From Deminuibacter soli (GTDB taxonomy: Bacteria; Bacteroidota; Bacteroidia; Chitinophagales; Chitinophagaceae), in NCBI RefSeq assembly GCF_003412455.1, contig NZ_QTJU01000002.1:806001-870000 (forward strand): a DNA stretch of 64,000 bases, given 5' to 3'. Of the stretch, positions 43,305 through 51,816 are shown piece after piece. Under the pieces are notes generated by a model. It searched no databases. It was not told the DNA's origin and was given only the letters and a program-made list of their open reading frames with translations. A program made the translations under genes and the position numbers. Numbering within the stretch: the stretch's first letter is position 1; every line of letters starts with the position of its first letter.

Positions 43305-43987
43305 CAGTGAATAATTGTGTCGTTTTTACGTTCGGAATATATCAAACAGTTGTTGTTTGCTAAAGGCAATGATGCGGCTACAAAAGCTGCATCGGTGGTG
43401 TTTTTATGTACAGGTAAACGCTCTATCGCCATTTGAAGCGCTACTGCTGCAATAGCACCGCTTACAAATACCAGGAACTCACGCCGGTTAAAGCCGATTA
43501 AACGCACCAGCACGAATGACAACAGTAACACAATGGCTACAATGATTAACTGGCCTGCTTCGAGGCCCAGATTAAAGGCGAGCAAAGGAAGAACAATGGA
43601 CTGGTCTTTTCCCACAAAGCTTTTCAGCGCAGAGCTAAAACCAAGCCCGTGAATTAATCCAAATATCAATGCAAAAAAATAAATGAGCGGTAGTTTAGCG
43701 GTGAAACGGAAGTCTTTTACGGTAAGATTACTGAATGCCGTGATTAAAATGGTGGCGGCAATCAAAAACTCCGTCCAGTTGCGGGAGAAATGGATAAACT
43801 GCAGTGTGCTGAGCGCCAGTGTAACAGAATGACCGATGGTAAACGCTGTAACCATTACCAGCAGCTGCTTCCAGTCAGTCCACAAATACCGTAGACATAA
43901 TGCGGTTACAAAAAGAATATGGTCGAGACCTTCCCAATTAATTATATGCCAGAAACCCATTTGGGCGTACAAAACAAATTCACTCAT
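43304..43987 (-). CDS. HupE/UreJ-like multi-spanning membrane protein
   Basis: About 227 residues from the ATG at 43987 (MSEFVLYAQMGFWHIINWEGLDHILFV). The longer frame from 44092 would overlap the divergent gene and lacks protein-like character. There are six to seven transmembrane segments with conserved His: WEGLDHILF, AFTIGHSVTLALSTL and FGLIHGLGFSS, which are the HupE/UreJ metal-binding type motifs. Relatives are associated with nickel or cobalt handling, but in Bacteroidota this gene commonly accompanies an M1 peptidase and a DUF6702 protein, with no known role. Confidence 0.8.
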   Translation of the reverse strand: MSEFVLYAQMGFWHIINWEGLDHILFVTALCLRYLWTDWKQLLVMVTAFTIGHSVTLALSTLQFIHFSRNWTEFLIAATILITAFSNLTVKDFRFTAKLPLIYFFALIFGLIHGLGFSSALKSFVGKDQSIVLPLLAFNLGLEAGQLIIVAIVLLLSFVLVRLIGFNRREFLVFVSGAIAAVALQMAIERLPVHKNTTDAAFVAASLPLANNNCLIYSERKNDTIIH

Positions 43988-44067
43988 GCCATTCGTTCGG
44001 GGGAAAAAAAATCTATAAGCGTCCAATTTAATGCAGACTTTTGTAGTTTCAAAAAATAAATCCGTTG

Positions 44068-44556
44068 ATGGCAACCGTTCTGTTACACTCATTTCTCAGC
44101 ATTTTTCTTGGTTTGATGCATCCTTTTTATGTGTCAATGACAGATATTCAACACAATACGACCAATAAATCGCTCGAAATAAGCGTACGTATTTTCACCG
44201 ATGACTTTGAAGGAGCGCTGCGAAAAAATTATCCCGGCAAAATAGACCTGATACACCCGCCCGACAAAAATGCCATTAACCACGATGTGGCAGACTACAT
44301 TAACAAACACCTGCAATTACAGGTAAACGGCAAGCCTGCCCCCTATACGTTTGTGGGGTTTGAACAGCAGGAGGAGAGTACCTGGTGTTATTTTGAAGTA
44401 TCCAATGTTGCAACATTGCAGCAACTGCAAATTACCAATACGCTGCTGCACGATTACAATACCAACCAGATAAACATGATGCACATTAAAACGGGCAGCA
44501 AGGAAAAAAGCGATAAGCTGGATTATCCTGATGCGGTGGCGAAGTTTGTGTTTTAG
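44068..44556 (+). CDS. DUF6702-like exported protein
   Basis: 162 residues from the ATG at 44068 (the codon before it is TTG). A short hydrophobic N-terminus (TVLLHSFLSIFLGLMHPFYVS) is a signal or anchor, and the chain then reads HPFYVSMTDIQHN, LEISVRIFTDDFEGALRK and the C-terminal MMHIKTGSKEKSDKLDYPD. This HPFYVS...I.VRIF.DDFE pattern is typical of small Bacteroidota proteins found beside M1 peptidase and HupE-like genes. It is divergent from both. Function unknown. Confidence 0.75.
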   Translation: MATVLLHSFLSIFLGLMHPFYVSMTDIQHNTTNKSLEISVRIFTDDFEGALRKNYPGKIDLIHPPDKNAINHDVADYINKHLQLQVNGKPAPYTFVGFEQQEESTWCYFEVSNVATLQQLQITNTLLHDYNTNQINMMHIKTGSKEKSDKLDYPDAVAKFVF

Positions 44557-44593
44557 TTTGGGTGTGTCGGCTTCGCCGGTGTGTGGTAACAAG

Positions 44594-44760
44594 TGAATAG
44601 TGAATAGGCAATAGTGAATGAGGAAAGCATCGAGAATCGAGAATCGACAGTCGGGATGATCGTAGCGAAAATACCATCTGCCCGCGGCTGTGTCCTCACA
44701 GCCGCTCGTATTGAAATAAAAGAGGGTGGTTGTGGGGACACAGCCACCGGCATAAATTGA
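44594..44760. repeat. cluster of dispersed repeats (families A, B, C)
   Basis: Family C at 44594-44622 (GTGAATAGTGAATAGGCAAT), family B at about 44626-44655 (GAGAATCGACAGTCGGGAT), and two family A palindromes at 44684-44705 and 44726-44747. No gene lies in 44557-44814. Confidence 0.65.
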
Positions 44761-44814
44761 TATTGTATTGCGATAAACGCTCGTAGCTTGCAGCTTGAAG
44801 CTCGGGGCTGTTCT

Positions 44815-46110
44815 CTATTCCTCTTCCTCTTCGTTGGCTTTGTGTTTGGCTTTTACCAGGATTTTATCAATGCGGTGGCCGTCCATGTCGAGGATTTCCA
44901 TGTCGAAGCCGCGCCAGTGCAGTTTTTCGCCTGTAAGGGGAATGTGCTGCAGGTGATGCAGTATAAAGCCGGCGATGGTATCAAACTCCTGTTCGCCTTC
45001 TTCAATCCATTCGGTTTTATCAAAATAGCTCAGGAAATTATAGAAAGGAATCTGCCCATCTACCAGGAAACTGCCGTCTTCCCGTTTGGTAATTTCGTAA
45101 TCATCTTCTTCTGCAGGTACAATACTGCCTACAATGGCTTTGAGGATATCGTGCAGCGTAATAATACCCTGCAGCGTGCCATATTCATCTACAATGAATG
45201 CATACTGCAGGCCGGCTGTTTTAAAGCGCTCCAGCAGTTGGTAGGCGGAGTTGTTTTCGGGCACATACAAGGCAGGCTGCATCAGCTCTTTCAGTTGCTG
45301 GTGCGGCTGCGCCAAAAACAGGCTTTTCAGGAAAACCACGCCCTTGATATTATCGATATTGTCATCACACACCGGGTATACCGTATGGGCAACAGAGGCT
45401 GTTGATTTTTTAACGTCTTCCACCGTATCGTTCATATCCACCCACATAATATCGCTGCGGTGCGTCATGAGGGAAGTGATATTGCGGTCGCCCAGGTGAA
45501 ACACGCGTTCAATAATGTCCTGCTCGGCTTCTTCAATGGTACCCTGTTCGGTGCCTTCGCTGATGATAGCCTTGATTTCCTCTTCCGTTACCTGCGATTC
45601 ATTGGCGCGGATGCCGAAGAGTTTTACGAGGGCATTGGTAGATACATCGAGCAGCAGGATGAAGGGATAGGTGATCCAGCTAACAATCTGCATGGGTTTG
45701 GCCACCTGCTTGGCAATTTTTTCGGGATTGCTGAGGCCGATGCGTTTGGGCACCAACTCGCCGATTACCAGGGAGAGGTAGGTGATAAACATCACCGCGA
45801 TAACGGTGGCGCTGATATTGGCGTAGGGACGGATAAAGTCGAACCTGCTGAGAAAATCGACGATATCACCCTTGATATGCTCGCCGGAGAAAATACCGGT
45901 TAAAATGCTGATAAGGGTGATGCCGATTTGTACGGTAGATAAAAAGTTGTCGGGTTTAGCGGTGAGCTTCAGTGCGTCGCGCGCGCGCAAATCGCCCTTG
46001 TTCGCCTGGGTTTCCAAACGTGCGCGGCGGGAAGAAACCAGTGCAATTTCTGCCATCGAAAAAAGCCCGTTCAAAATAATCAGTCCCAGGATAATAAATA
46101 TCTCAATCAT
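44815..46110 (-). CDS. CNNM/CBS-domain (hemolysin-C/CorC family) membrane protein
   Basis: 431 residues: an N-terminal DUF21/CNNM membrane domain (about 1-185) with four hydrophobic segments, including the start IFIILGLIILNGLFSMAEIALVSSRRARL; two CBS domains (about 205-330: LMTHRSDIMWVDMNDTVED and the paired YAFIVDEYGTLQGIITLHDIL); and a C-terminal CorC_HlyC domain (about 345-425). Family members are implicated in Mg2+/Na+ transport; haemolysis is not implied. It is related in architecture to GldE of gliding bacteria, but synteny does not support that name. Monocistronic. Confidence 0.9.
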   Translation of the reverse strand: MIEIFIILGLIILNGLFSMAEIALVSSRRARLETQANKGDLRARDALKLTAKPDNFLSTVQIGITLISILTGIFSGEHIKGDIVDFLSRFDFIRPYANISATVIAVMFITYLSLVIGELVPKRIGLSNPEKIAKQVAKPMQIVSWITYPFILLLDVSTNALVKLFGIRANESQVTEEEIKAIISEGTEQGTIEEAEQDIIERVFHLGDRNITSLMTHRSDIMWVDMNDTVEDVKKSTASVAHTVYPVCDDNIDNIKGVVFLKSLFLAQPHQQLKELMQPALYVPENNSAYQLLERFKTAGLQYAFIVDEYGTLQGIITLHDILKAIVGSIVPAEEDDYEITKREDGSFLVDGQIPFYNFLSYFDKTEWIEEGEQEFDTIAGFILHHLQHIPLTGEKLHWRGFDMEILDMDGHRIDKILVKAKHKANEEEEE

Positions 46111-46459
46111 AATAGCTGTAATCGCGTAAAACTACTGAATATTAGGGGAAAACGAATGGGGATTTTGGGGAGGCGGGGCGGCTTGGTGAGTGGTGAGTAG
46201 TGAGTGGTGAGTGATGGAAGCGGAGGGGCTGCCGGGGCGAGTGGCATTCGTGAGTGAGGGAGCTGGTGAATAGTGAATAGGCAATAGTGAATGAACTTAA
46301 CAAGTGCCGTTCGTGAGTGTTGAGGGATCTTAGAGGCATGGGGCAGAAAGGCTACTAATAGTTGAGTTTGCGTGCTGCGAAATTGATGATTTTTTATCCT
46401 ACTGAAAGATCGTTGTTCTAAATTAAAGAACTTTATTCTAATTTTGAAAACAGATTATA
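46111..46459. repeat. intergenic region with dispersed repeats (families C and D)
   Basis: Family D at about 46187-46217 (GTGAGTAGTGAGTGGTGAG), family C at 46266-46290 (GTGAATAGTGAATAGGCAAT). The last 60 bases form the upstream region of the HigB gene, with a possible operator GTTCT-N7-AGAAC at 46415-46431. No gene. Confidence 0.6.
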
Positions 46460-46765
46460 ATGGTCGTAATATCTAAAGCAGTGCTTAAAGAGTTTTCGGA
46501 AAGCCACCCGGATGCAGTAAGTGCACTGGAAAAATGGTACACAGATGCACAAGCTGCTGACTGGAAGAATTTCAACGAGATGAAAAAGTCTTTTAATACT
46601 GTAGATGCTGTAGGGAATGACAGGTATGTTTTTGATATTAAGGGGAATCATTACAGATTAATAACCCTTATCCTGTTTAAAGTGAGAACTGTTTTTATAT
46701 TATTTGTTGGCACCCATAAGGAGTATGACAAGATAAATGCGGCAGATGTTGTTTTTAAAAAGTAG
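46460..46765 (+). CDS. higB: HigB-type mRNA interferase toxin
   Basis: 101 residues of the RelE/HigB fold: VISKAVLKEFSESHPDAVSALEKWY at the N-terminus, then NDRYVFDIKGNHYRLITLILFKVRTVFILFVGTHKEYDKI, the strand block carrying the ribosome-dependent RNase site (Arg, His and Tyr residues retained). In HigBA the toxin gene comes first, and the antitoxin follows 4 bases later. The gene is preceded by an AT-rich region with a partial palindrome that may be the autoregulatory operator. Confidence 0.85.
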   Translation: MVVISKAVLKEFSESHPDAVSALEKWYTDAQAADWKNFNEMKKSFNTVDAVGNDRYVFDIKGNHYRLITLILFKVRTVFILFVGTHKEYDKINAADVVFKK

Positions 46766-46769
46766 AAAC

Positions 46770-47147
46770 ATGAAACACGAAATTTCTTCCAAAAAGGCCT
46801 ACCATGAAACCATGGTTGCTGTTTATAACCTGATGAATAAAGGAGAAGCAAAATTGACTGCTGCAGAACTGAAAAAACTTTCTGCCATGGCGGCGGCTGC
46901 AGAAAAATATGAAGATGAGGTATTGGGTTTAAAACCTAAAAAAGAACCTGCCAGCATAGCTGAAGTTGTTGAATTAAAGATGTTTGAACAAAAAATGTCT
47001 CAGGCAAAACTGGCTACTGAACTTGGCATAGGTAAGTCTAAAGTGTCGGAAATACTTTCAGGAAAGCGAAAACCGGACGTGCAGTTTTTAAAAGGCTTAC
47101 ACAAAATATTAAACATTGATGCTGCCTTTTTACTTGAACATGCGTAG
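46770..47147 (+). CDS. higA: HigA-type XRE antitoxin
   Basis: 125 residues from ATG 46770 (MKHEISSKKAYHETMVAVYNLMNKGEAKL), which is four bases after the toxin stop; a longer frame overlapping the toxin is unlikely. The C-terminal half is a helix-turn-helix domain (about 60-125: VVELKMFEQKMSQAKLATELGIGKSKVSEILSGKRKPDVQFLKGLHKIL). The N-terminal helical part would contact the toxin. Confidence 0.85.
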   Translation: MKHEISSKKAYHETMVAVYNLMNKGEAKLTAAELKKLSAMAAAAEKYEDEVLGLKPKKEPASIAEVVELKMFEQKMSQAKLATELGIGKSKVSEILSGKRKPDVQFLKGLHKILNIDAAFLLEHA

Positions 47148-47237
47148 CAAAGGCGCAACCTGGGTTTCAACGCTCAGCTAACCTGCTGGTTGGAATTTTG
47201 AGCGGTTTGCTTAAATTGCAGTAAAGCGATTTGTAAT

Positions 47238-47579
47238 ATGAAAAAGCTGCTGACTGCTGTTGCATTACTTATCACCGGGCATGCCTTTAGCCAGGTGAAC
47301 TACCAGGAATTGGGTAAACGCCTTGAGGCGGCCGCTGCACACCCTAATATTTGGAAACAACCTGTGCGGCCGCGTATTACGGTGTTTCCCTCTGCCCCGG
47401 CTAAAAACACCACACCTGCTGCTCCGATTGATGCTATGCCAGTTGTGCGCACTATCCCATCCAACAACACGCTGCTGGGCAATAATGGCAAGGGGATGGA
47501 TATTTACCAGTCATCTATCGATGGCATGTACATTGCCAGGCCGGATAAGCAGTTTTATAATGAGATGCCGGTGAAATAG
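47238..47579 (+). CDS. small exported hypothetical protein
   Basis: 113 residues with a signal peptide (LTAVALLITGHAFSQ). The mature part begins VNYQELGKRLEAAAAHPNIWK and is Pro/Asn-rich with no known domain; the end YQSSIDGMYIARPDKQFYNEMPVK is the most conserved-looking part. Likely periplasmic or secreted. Alone in its unit. Confidence 0.6.
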   Translation: MKKLLTAVALLITGHAFSQVNYQELGKRLEAAAAHPNIWKQPVRPRITVFPSAPAKNTTPAAPIDAMPVVRTIPSNNTLLGNNGKGMDIYQSSIDGMYIARPDKQFYNEMPVK

Positions 47580-47639
47580 CGTGAATCGTGAGTGGAAAGG
47601 CATCCGGGGAAGGACCGTTGATGCCATTTACTTAACAGC

Positions 47640-47700
47640 CGCTTTGTGACCTTTGCGGGTTTTCTCTTTGTGTTCTTTGTCCAAAGGACTCCTTCGGGGA
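47640..47700. repeat. dispersed repeat family E copy
   Basis: TGACCTTTGCGGGTTTTCTC followed by TTTGTGTTCTTTGTCC is the reverse complement of the element at 59961-60002 and related to 62683-62745. The 246-base gap 47580-47825 holds no gene. Confidence 0.5.
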
Positions 47701-47825
47701 GCGGTTAAATGTAGATAATGCTTAACTAAACAACATTGCGTTGTGGACCGTCAGTTGCGGTAAAAAAATGAATCACGCTTAACAAAATAATACTGAACCA
47801 ACAGGCGGTACTACCGAAGGGTTTA

Positions 47826-48686
47826 TTACTTCTGCGCCATAATAAACAGCTGCAGGCCCAGCATCATTTTACCGGTGTCGTATCCTGTTATTATTTTAAC
47901 AGCTGAAAACCCGGCCTTGCGAAAATCATCCAGCAAATCCCAGCCAAAGTGGTAAAAGCAAAGAATGCCTTGTGGATTCATGGGATCGCCATGATACTCG
48001 GGCGTTTGCAGGTGGGTAATTTTGCCGGTGCTGTCAATGGTAGCACGCACCAATGTTTTATCGTTCTCAATAACAAATGGTGTACTTAACAGCACGTGGC
48101 CGCCTTTTTTGGTAACGCGGAAAAGTTCGGCAACAGCTTTTTTATAATCGGGAATATGCTCCAGGTCTTCAAAAGACAGGCTTACATCAAAAGCATTATC
48201 GGGGTAGGTGAGTGCCGTAAGATCCTGGTGCAGCGGTGCGCCGGGTTTGTAATAGCTGGTGGTAAGCTGCAGCGTTGTTTGCGCTGCTACCACCTGGTGA
48301 AACACCGTATCGTGCTCAGCCAGGTAGGCTGTTTGGGCGCCCGGGAAATAACTTTTGATAATAGACAAGCAAAAACGCATGCGGGCATTTAAACCGCTAT
48401 CATTTGTACCGGCCTCGCGAAAACTGAGGTTGCCTTTAAACCTGTTTAGGTGGTACTTAATGCCGCCCAATTTTACATAAGCGCTGCCCAGCTCTTTTAT
48501 TTTTTGCTCAAACTCCTCCCGGTATTGGGTGTATGGTGCATATTGGGTAAAATCGGCCTTTGTATGCAGCTCGGCCATTAGTTTATTATAGGGAGATTGC
48601 GTATGTAAATAATCAATGTTTTTGGCCAGCGATTTTTGAATGGCGTTTAAACCCTGCCTGGCCGTGCGTTTTAATGTGCTAATCAT
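47826..48686 (-). CDS. class I SAM-dependent methyltransferase
   Basis: 286 residues. The methyltransferase core (about 115-215) is of the Methyltransf_11 type, with DNAFDVSLSFEDLEHIPDYKKAVAELFRVTKKGGHVLLSTPF as motif IV-V region. The SAM loop is atypical: a clear GxGxG is not visible, and the start is poorly defined, so SAM binding through a diverged motif is likely. The N-terminal 80 residues are helical and basic. The C-terminus (FDRKAGFSAVKIITGYDTGKMMLGLQ-like end) is also family-typical. Substrate unknown; often found near glycan or lipid biosynthesis genes. Confidence 0.75.
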   Translation of the reverse strand: MISTLKRTARQGLNAIQKSLAKNIDYLHTQSPYNKLMAELHTKADFTQYAPYTQYREEFEQKIKELGSAYVKLGGIKYHLNRFKGNLSFREAGTNDSGLNARMRFCLSIIKSYFPGAQTAYLAEHDTVFHQVVAAQTTLQLTTSYYKPGAPLHQDLTALTYPDNAFDVSLSFEDLEHIPDYKKAVAELFRVTKKGGHVLLSTPFVIENDKTLVRATIDSTGKITHLQTPEYHGDPMNPQGILCFYHFGWDLLDDFRKAGFSAVKIITGYDTGKMMLGLQLFIMAQK

Positions 48687-48948
48687 AAGCCTGCAAACTA
48701 CTGATAATTTCGAATGAAAATTCTAACAGCTCTCTCTTTGTTGTGCAATATTGTGCAACCATCATAAAGCCAGGTAAGGATTATTGCTGCATAATTCCTG
48801 CTGGTTAAACCCTGCTTTTACAAATGCATTTGTTAGCTGCATTTTTATTCATAATCGTATCTGAATGTCTCGAAATTACCTTTGTAAATTGTGGTTTTAC
48901 AACCACCTGGAAATTTATTGTCAAGTTTATGTAAAACATACTGTTGTA

Positions 48949-49251
48949 TTAATTTTGTACAATATTCTTTTCAATGAATTGAATCAATTTTTCTTCAAGG
49001 TCTTGTTCTTTGTCATAGAATACCTGATCCAATTTAGCAAGAGTAAAATCATATTTCCCGTCTGGCCAATTATCAATCACAGTATTTCTTGTTTCTATGT
49101 TTGTAGAGGGAAGTCCGGCTGGAATCACTGCCTGTACGTTGAACTATATTCTTTCGTCTTTTGTCAACGAATTATAGTCACTAAAGCCCTTGGTAACAAG
49201 TTTTTCCCACCTTTCCTGAAAGTTCAGCAGTGATTTTTTATTTGGCTGCAT
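48949..49251 (-). pseudogene. small hypothetical gene interrupted by an in-frame amber codon
   Basis: From ATG 49249-49251 the minus strand reads MQPNKKSLLNFQERWEKL, continues to LTKDERI, meets TAG at 49144-49146, and continues in the same frame FNVQAVIPAGLPSTNIETRN to TAA 48949-48951. Without the TAG it would be a 100-residue protein. The context LxxxERIxFN suggests Trp (TGG to TAG by one base). The plus-strand frame across this stretch is a shadow. Family not firmly recognised. Confidence 0.6.
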
Positions 49252-49429
49252 AAATTAAATGATGTTGAAGTTAAGTTACGTACAACGCATGAAATTATGT
49301 TATAAAATGACGATGTAAAATTGAACATCCAATACAACACCAATAGCAACAGTATGTACTGATCTTTTGCCAAGCAAGATATTAATGTAGATTAAATCCC
49401 TTAAATTCGTTATTAATAATATTAGTTAT

Positions 49430-49726
49430 ATGAAAATGCGCAAGACGTTTAAAATTATACTGATTGTAATTGGTGTTTATCTTGTGTGTTATACAACTAT
49501 GGCTTTCATTAACCATATATATTCCCGCCCTACACTTGAAGGGTGTAAGGCGTTTGCGCTGAATTCATTTAAAGACAACCCAGAGAAAATGGCTGCATTA
49601 AAAGCCAGTGGTTATTATGCGAAAATTACACAAACAAACAGAATAGATTCGGTAGACATCTATTTTCATCAATACTTAGCAATATTGGTAGCTCAAGACC
49701 AGGAGCGGGAAAAACAACGTCATTAA
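49430..49726 (+). CDS. small single-pass membrane protein, hypothetical
   Basis: 98 residues with one N-terminal hydrophobic segment (TFKIILIVIGVYLVCYTTMAFI, about 5-26) and a hydrophilic, Lys-rich tail. It may be a signal-anchored periplasmic protein. No family is recognised. AT-rich, in keeping with the surrounding accessory island. Confidence 0.5.
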   Translation: MKMRKTFKIILIVIGVYLVCYTTMAFINHIYSRPTLEGCKAFALNSFKDNPEKMAALKASGYYAKITQTNRIDSVDIYFHQYLAILVAQDQEREKQRH

Positions 49727-49762
49727 AATAAAAAAAAGCGCCGGCTGACAACTTTTGCCTAT

Positions 49763-49813
49763 ATAACAAGTCACCGATAAAGTCGCCCCTTCAGACAAGG
49801 GGCGACTTGTTAT
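49763..49813. terminator. nested inverted repeats between convergent genes
   Basis: Inner perfect 12-bp stem AAGTCGCCCCTT / AAGGGGCGACTT (49780-49808), plus an outer 10-bp pair ATAACAAGTC (49763-49772) / GACTTGTTAT (49804-49813) that shares bases with the inner stem. The two structures compete. The position suits bidirectional termination. Confidence 0.6.
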
Positions 49814-50472
49814 GCATAGCGCGTGATAGCTTCATTTTGCGGAAAACCGGAGAACATAAACTCATACAGCGAGTGTTTCGTTTCGGTTGACCATTCCATT
49901 TTAAAAGGTTTGCCACCTTCAACCATTGTAGTTTTCAGTGCAAAGTAGTTGATCATTTGCTTTTCAGGCCAAATGGCAGCCACTGCCGCATTAACCTTAT
50001 CAATGGCCAGCTTTTCATCTTCCGCAAAGCCAGTATCGAATCTTTCCACTGAATACATTGTTTTGTATTTTTCCGTGCCATTTGCAGGTTGGTAACTAAG
50101 CCGGTATTCATCTTCTATGTAAATAGTGAAATATTCGCAGAGCAGCGAGATATCTACCACTATGGATGTACTTAATTCCAGGCCTTCCTGATGCTTCGAT
50201 GATAATTTAACTGTAGCACTGTAATTCGGAAATTGGTGAAACGACCTATCGTTAACCAATTCGTCACCGAATGCTGTTTGCAGGGTTTTTAAAAAGCGGT
50301 TGACGGCTGAGTTATCATCTGCTAAAGTAACATCTATTTTTTCCGTTACTATATCATGCATTCGTTTAATGCCTGGGTGTGCATGCCATATAGATTCATT
50401 ACAACCAATGGGGTAGTACTGGTACAACGCGTTAAGCAATTTCCAGAAATGGCTATGATCTTTTTCGTGCAT
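49810..50472 (-). CDS. hypothetical protein, probable immunity protein
   Basis: 220 residues, soluble, acidic, no signal peptide or known domain. Features are HFWKLLNALYQYYPIGCNES at the start and VERFDTGFAEDEKLAIDKVNAAVAAIWPEKQM in the C-terminal third. It lies 16 bases downstream of a fragment that looks like the C-terminus of a larger protein (50489-50617), the usual spacing between a toxin and its immunity gene. A second pair with the same layout lies at 51122-52268. Immunity function is inferred from context only. Confidence 0.5.
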   Translation of the reverse strand: MHEKDHSHFWKLLNALYQYYPIGCNESIWHAHPGIKRMHDIVTEKIDVTLADDNSAVNRFLKTLQTAFGDELVNDRSFHQFPNYSATVKLSSKHQEGLELSTSIVVDISLLCEYFTIYIEDEYRLSYQPANGTEKYKTMYSVERFDTGFAEDEKLAIDKVNAAVAAIWPEKQMINYFALKTTMVEGGKPFKMEWSTETKHSLYEFMFSGFPQNEAITRYA

Positions 50473-50488
50473 ATTCGAATCTAAGTAA

Positions 50489-50617
50489 TTAATTAGCCTT
50501 GCAATATACTGGTTTACTTCGTGGCATATTCCCGTTGCACCCTGATTGGTTTAAAACAGCACCGGGCGCATTTTCACGAAGATAATTATTAATATATCTG
50601 GTTAAGTTGGCTTTTAT
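50489..50617 (-). pseudogene. toxin C-terminus-like remnant truncated by the IS481 fragment
   Basis: A 43-codon startless tail reading [20 protein letters not shown], then AVLNQSGCNGNMPRSKPVYC, ending at TAA 50489-50491. Upstream, the strand immediately becomes antisense to the transposase N-terminus, so the 5' part of the gene is lost. The ending (xNYxxxxPGxxxxxSGxxxGxxPxSxP) resembles that of the other remnant at 51817. Confidence 0.4.
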
Positions 50618-51044
50618 TTGGGCATCTGCCAGTATCTCAACTTGCAAGGTAATGGCTACAGTCGCGACAGCTTCTACAGGATTAAAGAGCTGTACGATAC
50701 CGGAGGCGAGAACGCCCTTCGCGAAATCAGCCGAAAGAAACCAATTATTAAGAATTGCGTTGAGCCAGCCATCGAAGAAGCAGTGGTTATTATGGCCTTC
50801 AAGAATCCAGTGTTTGGCAACGCCATGACCTGGAAGTGTTTGATAAGCGCCTGAAAGCATTAGAAGCCCGTGTGGCTCAGGATGGTCTAATACTTACCGA
50901 AGCTCAGATGATTGTAATGGAGCGCAAAAAAGAAAAACGGGAATCCCAGGGTGAAATAGAAACTATGCATCCAGGCTACCTCGGTTCCCAGGATACTTAC
51001 TACGTGGGACAATTAAAGGTGTGGGCAGGATCTATCAGCAAACC
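50618..51044 (+). pseudogene. IS481-family transposase, N-terminal relic
   Basis: The plus strand reads the IS481 helix-turn-helix N-terminus ([21 protein letters not shown], in two pieces around 50660-50730, then [20 protein letters not shown]), stops within NPVFGNA, and resumes in another frame as [21 protein letters not shown] through EIETMHPGYLGSQDTYYVG. A further frame change reads TIKGVGRIYQQT and then homology ends at about 51044. So there are at least two frame lesions plus an internal deletion. The first catalytic Asp residues of the DDE core are missing. The matching C-terminus lies at 52269-52475. Confidence 0.75.
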
Positions 51045-51068
51045 GATGTTGCTTCGCTGAAAAACGAA

Positions 51069-51092
51069 AGAGCGAGGTTGTAACCACGCTCT
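51069..51092 (-). terminator. probable terminator of the 51122 gene
   Basis: AGAGCG / CGCTCT arms with a twelve-base loop; on the minus strand it is followed by TTCGTTTTT. It lies 30 bases beyond the stop of the gene at 51122-51787. Confidence 0.5.
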
Positions 51093-51121
51093 GACATAAT
51101 ATGACAACACCGGGGAGGTGA

Positions 51122-51787
51122 TCAATTTGAATAGATCTTCAAATAACGGTGCGAATCATCGAACAACAAGTCAAAGAAAGTCGGTGCCTTCAAATTGACA
51201 TATTGCAACTCCGGAACGGGTTTAAACACAATATCTTTAGAAATTAAGGCATATTCCGGATAAATGCTTTTCAGGGCTTTAATCAATGTGTCGACAACTT
51301 GTTCACTGGCTGCATCGTCAGCCTCCAATTGACTGCTTTTGAATTCAATTCCATACTTTTCCAAAAATATCTTACGGATGACATTCGGTCGCTCGATTGG
51401 ATCAGCCTGAACCAACTCTTCTTTATGCTTGACAAGAAATGATTGTTCAAATTCCTTGTCTATCCGTGGGTACCTATTGATATAGAAAAAAAATAATGGC
51501 GTTAAACTCGAAAGGTGAAATGCCAGGTAAGCCCCATCTTTTGGCTCATCATCTAGTGTAATGGTGAGGCTTCTGGCGGGGCTCTGGCCGGGTATTAAAT
51601 ATTGTGCATCATCTACATGCAGTCCGGCATCGCGCAAAACCGTCACCAAATGATTCCACCGGTCTTCTCCATCCTTTAAATCCTTGATAATATTTCCCAT
51701 AGACAATGAATCTGCTGCCATATTACTCACGTTGGCACTCGATTGATAGATGCTGAGCAACGCATTTAAAATTTGCTTTTCTTCCAT
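51122..51787 (-). CDS. hypothetical protein, probable immunity protein
   Basis: 221 residues, soluble, no signal peptide. It contains RSLTITLDDEPKDGAYLAFHLSSLTPLFFFYINRY in the middle and LIKALKSIYPEYALISKDIVFKPVPELQYVNLKAPTFFDLLF at the end. These are not homologous to the 220-residue protein at 49810 by eye but share its size, strand and position directly after a toxin-C-terminus-like remnant (29 bases). Immunity function is inferred from this arrangement. Confidence 0.5.
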   Translation of the reverse strand: MEEKQILNALLSIYQSSANVSNMAADSLSMGNIIKDLKDGEDRWNHLVTVLRDAGLHVDDAQYLIPGQSPARSLTITLDDEPKDGAYLAFHLSSLTPLFFFYINRYPRIDKEFEQSFLVKHKEELVQADPIERPNVIRKIFLEKYGIEFKSSQLEADDAASEQVVDTLIKALKSIYPEYALISKDIVFKPVPELQYVNLKAPTFFDLLFDDSHRYLKIYSN

Positions 51788-51816
51788 GGAAACGATTTTA
51801 TTAAATATACATCAAA

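Noticed and set aside
48865-49233. Plus-strand 122-codon frame and a TACCTTTG box at 48877
   Set aside because: Antisense to the amber-interrupted minus-strand gene, which reads as a natural protein; the promoter-like box has no partner and no gene behind it.
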